Assembly (NCBI GenBank): GCA_028276215.1
Contig: JAPYWT010000117.1
Coordinates: 1-7,266, forward strand
Origin: Thermoflexus sp.
Lineage (GTDB): Bacteria; Chloroflexota; Anaerolineae; B4-G1; DUEL01
DNA: 7,266 nucleotides
Direction of reading: 5' to 3'
This document shows, in pieces, positions 5,001 to 7,266 of this stretch (positions within the stretch are counted from its first letter, which is position 1; every line of letters starts with the position of its first letter). The notes below the pieces were generated by a model. It was given only the letters and a program-made list of their open reading frames with translations. It did not search any database and was not told where the DNA came from. A program made the position numbers and the translations under genes.

Positions 5001-7216
5001 TCAGCGCCACGCTGCGCATTGGAAAGCAGGTGACCCAGACCCTCACCGTCAGCAACACCGGTTCCGGCGCCCTGGACTTTGAGATCCGCGAGGCCCGCGG
5101 TGCGGTCCTCCCCGGCGGCGGCCCCGACCCCTTCGGCTACACCTACCAGGACAGCCGCAGCGCCGACGGCCCTGTCTATGAGTGGATTGACGCCACCGAC
5201 GGCACGCCGTTGAACCTGACGGATGATGCGGAAACCAACGTGACCCTTCCATTCCCATTCACCTTCTACGGCACTTCCTCCACGGCCATCCGGGTGGGCA
5301 ACAACGGCGGCCTGCTCTTCAACGCTACCAGCGGTGACCTTCCATACTCCAATAGCCCGCTGGGCAGTGCAAGCGTAAACAACATTATCGTCCCCTTCTG
5401 GGACGATATAGACGATGAGACCGGCAATGTGTACTATAAGACCATCGGCACGGCCCCCAACCGGCGCTTTGTCATTGAGTGGTACAATCGTCCGCACTTC
5501 AACAATGTTGGCAACGCCACCTTTGAGTTAATCCTCTACGAGGGGACCAACAACATAAAGTTCCAGTACCAGGACGTGGTCTTTGGCGACACTAACTACG
5601 ACTACGGCGCCAGTGCCACGGTGGGTATCCGCGGGAGCGGGAGCAATTATCTCCAGTACTCCTACAACCAGCCCGTCCTCTCCAATGGTCTGGCGATCTG
5701 CTTCCGCTACCCCGGCTCGCCCCCCTGCGACCCGGTGGAGATTCCCTGGGTGGCCGAGGAGCCGGTCAGCGGGACGGTCGCTGCGGGCGATAGCCTGCCG
5801 GTCGCGGTGCGCTTCGATGCCACTCCCATAACCCAGACCGGCGTATACACCGGCTTCCTGCTCTTCTACACCAACGACCCCGAGGCCCAGCCCTATGCCA
5901 GTTATCCGGTGACGCTGACGGTGCTCCCGCCGTTGCCGGAACTCTCGGTCGCCAAAGCCGCTTCGGCGGATGAGGTGGAGGTCGGCCTGCCGCTGGTCTA
6001 CACGATCACCGTCACCAACGACGGCGGCGGCCCGGCGACAGGAGTGGTCATCACCGACACGCTCCCGGCCAACACCCTCTTCGCCTGGGCCAGTTCCGGC
6101 GGCGTCCTGAACGGCAGCAACATCATCTGGTCCGGCCTGACCGTTCCGGCCCGCTCTTCCCTCCAGGTCTCCTTCGGCGTCACGGTCACCTGTGTCCCCT
6201 CCGGCACCCTCATCGTCAACGACGCCTACACTTTCACTGCGACCGACTGGCCCACACCCACAACGGGCCTGCCGGTGACGGTCACGGCCATCGCTGAGGG
6301 GGTTACCGCCGATTTCACCTATGGGCCGACGCCGGTTCTGGTTGGGCGGGCGGTGAACTTCACCAACCTGAGCCAGAACGCCACTGCTTATGAATGGGCC
6401 TTCGGCGACGGCGGCACCTCCACGGCGGTCAACCCCAGCCACACCTACAGCACTGCCGGGACCTACACGGTGGTGCTGACCGCGACCAGCCTTTGCGATA
6501 TGGCCGTGACCAGCCGCGAACTCCGGGTAGAGGACTATGCTCTCGCACTGACGCCCGACGCGGCGGCAAAAAGCGGTGATCCCGGCCAGACGGTGACCTA
6601 CACCCTCTACCTGACCAACACCGGCACGCTGAGCGACGTCTTCCGGCTGAGCCGGGGGAGCACATCCTGGACGACCGCGCTTTCCACCGACACGGTGCGG
6701 TTGGATGCGGGTGAGAGGGCTGAGGTGAAGGTGTACGTGACGGTTCCGGCCAATGCGGCGGGGGGTGCTCAGGCCAGCGTGCGGGTGACGGCGCAGTCGC
6801 AGAGCGACCCGCGGACGCCGCCGGCCTCCGCGTCGGTGGTGCTGACGACGACGGCGAACAATGTCTACGGAGTGGCGCTGGGGGCGGTGGTGCTGGAGCA
6901 GACGGCGCGTCCTGGGGAGGCGGTGACCTACACGCTGCTGGTAACCAACACCGGCAATGTGGCGGACACCATTACGGTCACCCGGACAAACTCTGGCTGG
7001 CCGACGGCGTTTTCGTGGACAAGCCAGGCGATCGCGCGGGGTGGGTGGCGGGAGTTGAAGGTGTATGTGACGGTGCCGGAGGGTCCGGGGGTTGGTGCTG
7101 AGGATACGGCTGTCATCCGGGCCAGCGGGAGTGGGGGGAATGCGGAGTTGACTCTCACGACCCGCACGCCGGTCTATCGGGTGTACCTGCCGCTGACGGT
7201 GCGGAATAGCCCGTAG
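1952..7216 (+). CDS. Secreted S8 (subtilisin/KP-43-like) serine protease with a large C-terminal array of beta-sandwich domains
   Basis: This is an exported serine endopeptidase, probably acting at the cell surface or in the medium. A signal peptide covers residues 1-27 (Lys-4, a Leu-rich core, then ALA before Ser-28). A long pro-region runs to about 255. The S8 domain (about 274-620) shows Asp-283 in ITDDGID, His-328 in GHGNINASIAVG, the oxyanion Asn-443 in FSAGNSGP and Ser-549 in SGTSHSAPAVAG, so the triad is intact although the Asp and His motifs are atypical. Residues 622-752 resemble the KP-43 C-terminal jelly roll (VTLAWSDAPG, NNLDLEV, RNNVESVFLP). Next come three carboxypeptidase-regulatory-like domains (756-1004), a BACON-like domain (1008-1050 plus 1262-1326) interrupted by a nidogen-like domain (about 1055-1254), DUF11 (1328-1446), PKD (1450-1527, EWAFGDGG), two 110-residue repeats (1529-1748) and the tail YRVYLPLTVRN. 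The start is set by the strong ribosome binding site. The substrate is unknown. Confidence 0.96.
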   Translation: MRWKNTLPTLWLLFSLLLATFQPAALASPSDRAAAPAAGPIPSWASSGPAVTAQEGIPIRLRAGAFDPLGGEPAIPTGMRRTLTAGQPGLRLIQFPGPIQDEWYQAMLAAGLEVVTYIPDYAYLVWGDGDAVARLADAAPLRWAGFYHPYYALHPALADPEKLPDEVDVIVQVYARPDAEKTVQAILGEALATFRRPYKVLVYTNLGIRVPSQKLTWLASLPEVVNVEPYTRPVLLDEIQGQIMAGNLNAAGTQPSGPGYLAWLQSRGFSTNPDDYPIIDITDDGIDDGDATPIHADFYVLGSTSNPDRLVYNYNWTTDLLADGRAGHGNINASIAVGYNNRTGFPYEDSNGYNYGLGINPFGRVAGSKVFNNAGSWDTTATPTDLLNNTYALGGRISSNSWGYLYSGGDYNADSQEYDARVRDARPTVTGNQEIIVVFSAGNSGPSANSVSPPSTAKNVIAVGAAENYRPTWTDGCGVGPTGADSAQDIADFSSRGPCDDSRVKPDIVAPGTHIQGAASQAPGYDGSGVCDQYMPAGQTLYAASSGTSHSAPAVAGAASLVYTWYQTHYGNGQPPSPAMVKAYLINATRYMTGTYAGGNLPSNSQGFGEVFLGMAFDNTPRIVVDQSHIFGATGEVYELQGVVTDPTKPFRVTLAWSDAPGPTTGNAYINNLDLEVEIGGQTYRGNVFSGPTSVPGGSADPRNNVESVFLPAGQGGMFTVRVRAANIAGDGVPGNSDLTDQDFALVVYNGMQALGYLDGVVYDGTWGGVLSGATVQAVTGTVTYSRTTDASGYFTMTVSPDTYTVSAWKYGYSLQTITNVTVPSDTVVTLAFTLTQTSLYSLTGQVTDATTGAPLSATVSVYGPFGDLVARTSTPQATGLYAFTLYGGPYTVTAQARLHQTGVAAVNLTADTVQNFALTATTTDGILWGYITSLETGNPVAGATIQVTPGMTQTTSGADGYYEMQLPSGVPYTVTVSAPLYSTVSEGGVVVPQSNLLRKDYALPTAHMVLLPSEGLSATLRIGKQVTQTLTVSNTGSGALDFEIREARGAVLPGGGPDPFGYTYQDSRSADGPVYEWIDATDGTPLNLTDDAETNVTLPFPFTFYGTSSTAIRVGNNGGLLFNATSGDLPYSNSPLGSASVNNIIVPFWDDIDDETGNVYYKTIGTAPNRRFVIEWYNRPHFNNVGNATFELILYEGTNNIKFQYQDVVFGDTNYDYGASATVGIRGSGSNYLQYSYNQPVLSNGLAICFRYPGSPPCDPVEIPWVAEEPVSGTVAAGDSLPVAVRFDATPITQTGVYTGFLLFYTNDPEAQPYASYPVTLTVLPPLPELSVAKAASADEVEVGLPLVYTITVTNDGGGPATGVVITDTLPANTLFAWASSGGVLNGSNIIWSGLTVPARSSLQVSFGVTVTCVPSGTLIVNDAYTFTATDWPTPTTGLPVTVTAIAEGVTADFTYGPTPVLVGRAVNFTNLSQNATAYEWAFGDGGTSTAVNPSHTYSTAGTYTVVLTATSLCDMAVTSRELRVEDYALALTPDAAAKSGDPGQTVTYTLYLTNTGTLSDVFRLSRGSTSWTTALSTDTVRLDAGERAEVKVYVTVPANAAGGAQASVRVTAQSQSDPRTPPASASVVLTTTANNVYGVALGAVVLEQTARPGEAVTYTLLVTNTGNVADTITVTRTNSGWPTAFSWTSQAIARGGWRELKVYVTVPEGPGVGAEDTAVIRASGSGGNAELTLTTRTPVYRVYLPLTVRNSP
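6536..7195 (+). repeat. Two tandem 330-bp repeats encoding 110-residue NEW3/DUF11-like domains
   Basis: Two copies lie back to back, residues 1529-1638 and 1639-1748 of the protease. Anchors recur at exactly 110 residues (330 bases): PGQTVTYTLYLTNTG against PGEAVTYTLLVTNTG, and VKVYVTVP against LKVYVTVP. CGGTGACCTA is identical at 6591 and 6921. The fold is probably an Ig-like beta sandwich of the kind placed in NPCBM-associated NEW3 or DUF11 families, likely a spacer or stalk before the C-terminal tail. The family name is uncertain; the internal duplication is directly visible. Confidence 0.75.
7175..7213 (+). other. C-terminal tail motif YRVYLPLTVRN of the protease
   Basis: The last 13 residues read YRVYLPLTVRNSP, matching the upstream protein's tail in ten of the eleven core positions. 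Both genes also end with the same nine bases, AGCCCGTAG, including the stop codon. The domains just before the tails differ (a 110-residue NEW3-like repeat here, DUF11 upstream), so the tail travels as a separate unit. Confidence 0.6.
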
Positions 7217-7222
7217 GCAGAC

Positions 7223-7266
7223 GTCATTGCGAGGCGGCGGCAGGGACGTCGATCCCCTCGGGGCGA
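7223..7266. repeat. Interspersed repeat element downstream of the protease gene, cut by the window end
   Basis: GTCATTGCGAGGCGGCGG at 7223-7240 is the exact reverse complement of 1908-1925, part of the repeat upstream of the gene. The last bases (GGGCGA at 7261-7266, after the small palindrome CCCC-TC-GGGG) match the start of the GGGCGAAGCAA end seen at 1798-1808, so the element probably closes just outside the window. It begins 6 bases after the stop codon and is the only content of the last 50 bases. Confidence 0.7.

Noticed and set aside
5528..6442. Antisense open frame of 304 codons opposite the protease gene
   Set aside because: Low-complexity G/R/V/D-rich translation, no ribosome binding site or domain seen, and the sense strand encodes clear nidogen-like, DUF11 and PKD modules.

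Overview
The window holds the 3' part of one secreted multidomain protein gene, followed in the same orientation by a complete gene for a 1754-residue secreted subtilisin-family (S8) protease. The DNA is high-GC. Both proteins are mosaics of extracellular beta-sandwich modules (MAM/cleaved-adhesin-like, DUF11, carboxypeptidase-regulatory-like, BACON-like, nidogen-like, PKD). Both end in nearly the same short tail, YRVYLPLT(L/V)RN. That tail, the modules and the KP-43-like protease suggest a Chloroflexota bacterium, perhaps of the Anaerolineae. This assignment is inference from protein style, with no marker gene in view.

Layout: positions 3-1622 carry the truncated upstream gene, whose 5' end lies outside the window. 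Positions 1617-1951 are non-coding and rich in repeats. In order they hold a 24-bp-period degenerate tandem repeat that starts over the stop codon, a perfect 12-bp GC hairpin, a 14-bp tandem array, an 18-bp duplication, and a large inverted pair of the GTCATTGCGAG...GAAGCAATC interspersed repeat. A strong ribosome binding site follows. Positions 1952-7216 encode the protease: signal peptide, long pro-region, S8 catalytic domain, KP-43-type jelly roll, three carboxypeptidase-regulatory-like domains, a BACON-like domain split by a nidogen-like insert, DUF11, PKD, two 110-residue tandem repeats, then the tail. Another copy of the interspersed repeat starts 6 bp after its stop codon and runs off the window.

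Both products are predicted to act outside the cell: the protease in polymer or protein breakdown, the partner in adhesion or surface binding. The hairpin and repeat cluster between them argue against a tight operon, though they may still be co-regulated. I see no RNA gene, CRISPR array, transposase or defence system. The most unusual signals are the shared C-terminal tail, the repeat copies on both sides of the protease gene, the nested domain insertions in both proteins, and a switch of codon and GC-skew style near the 3' end of the protease gene.
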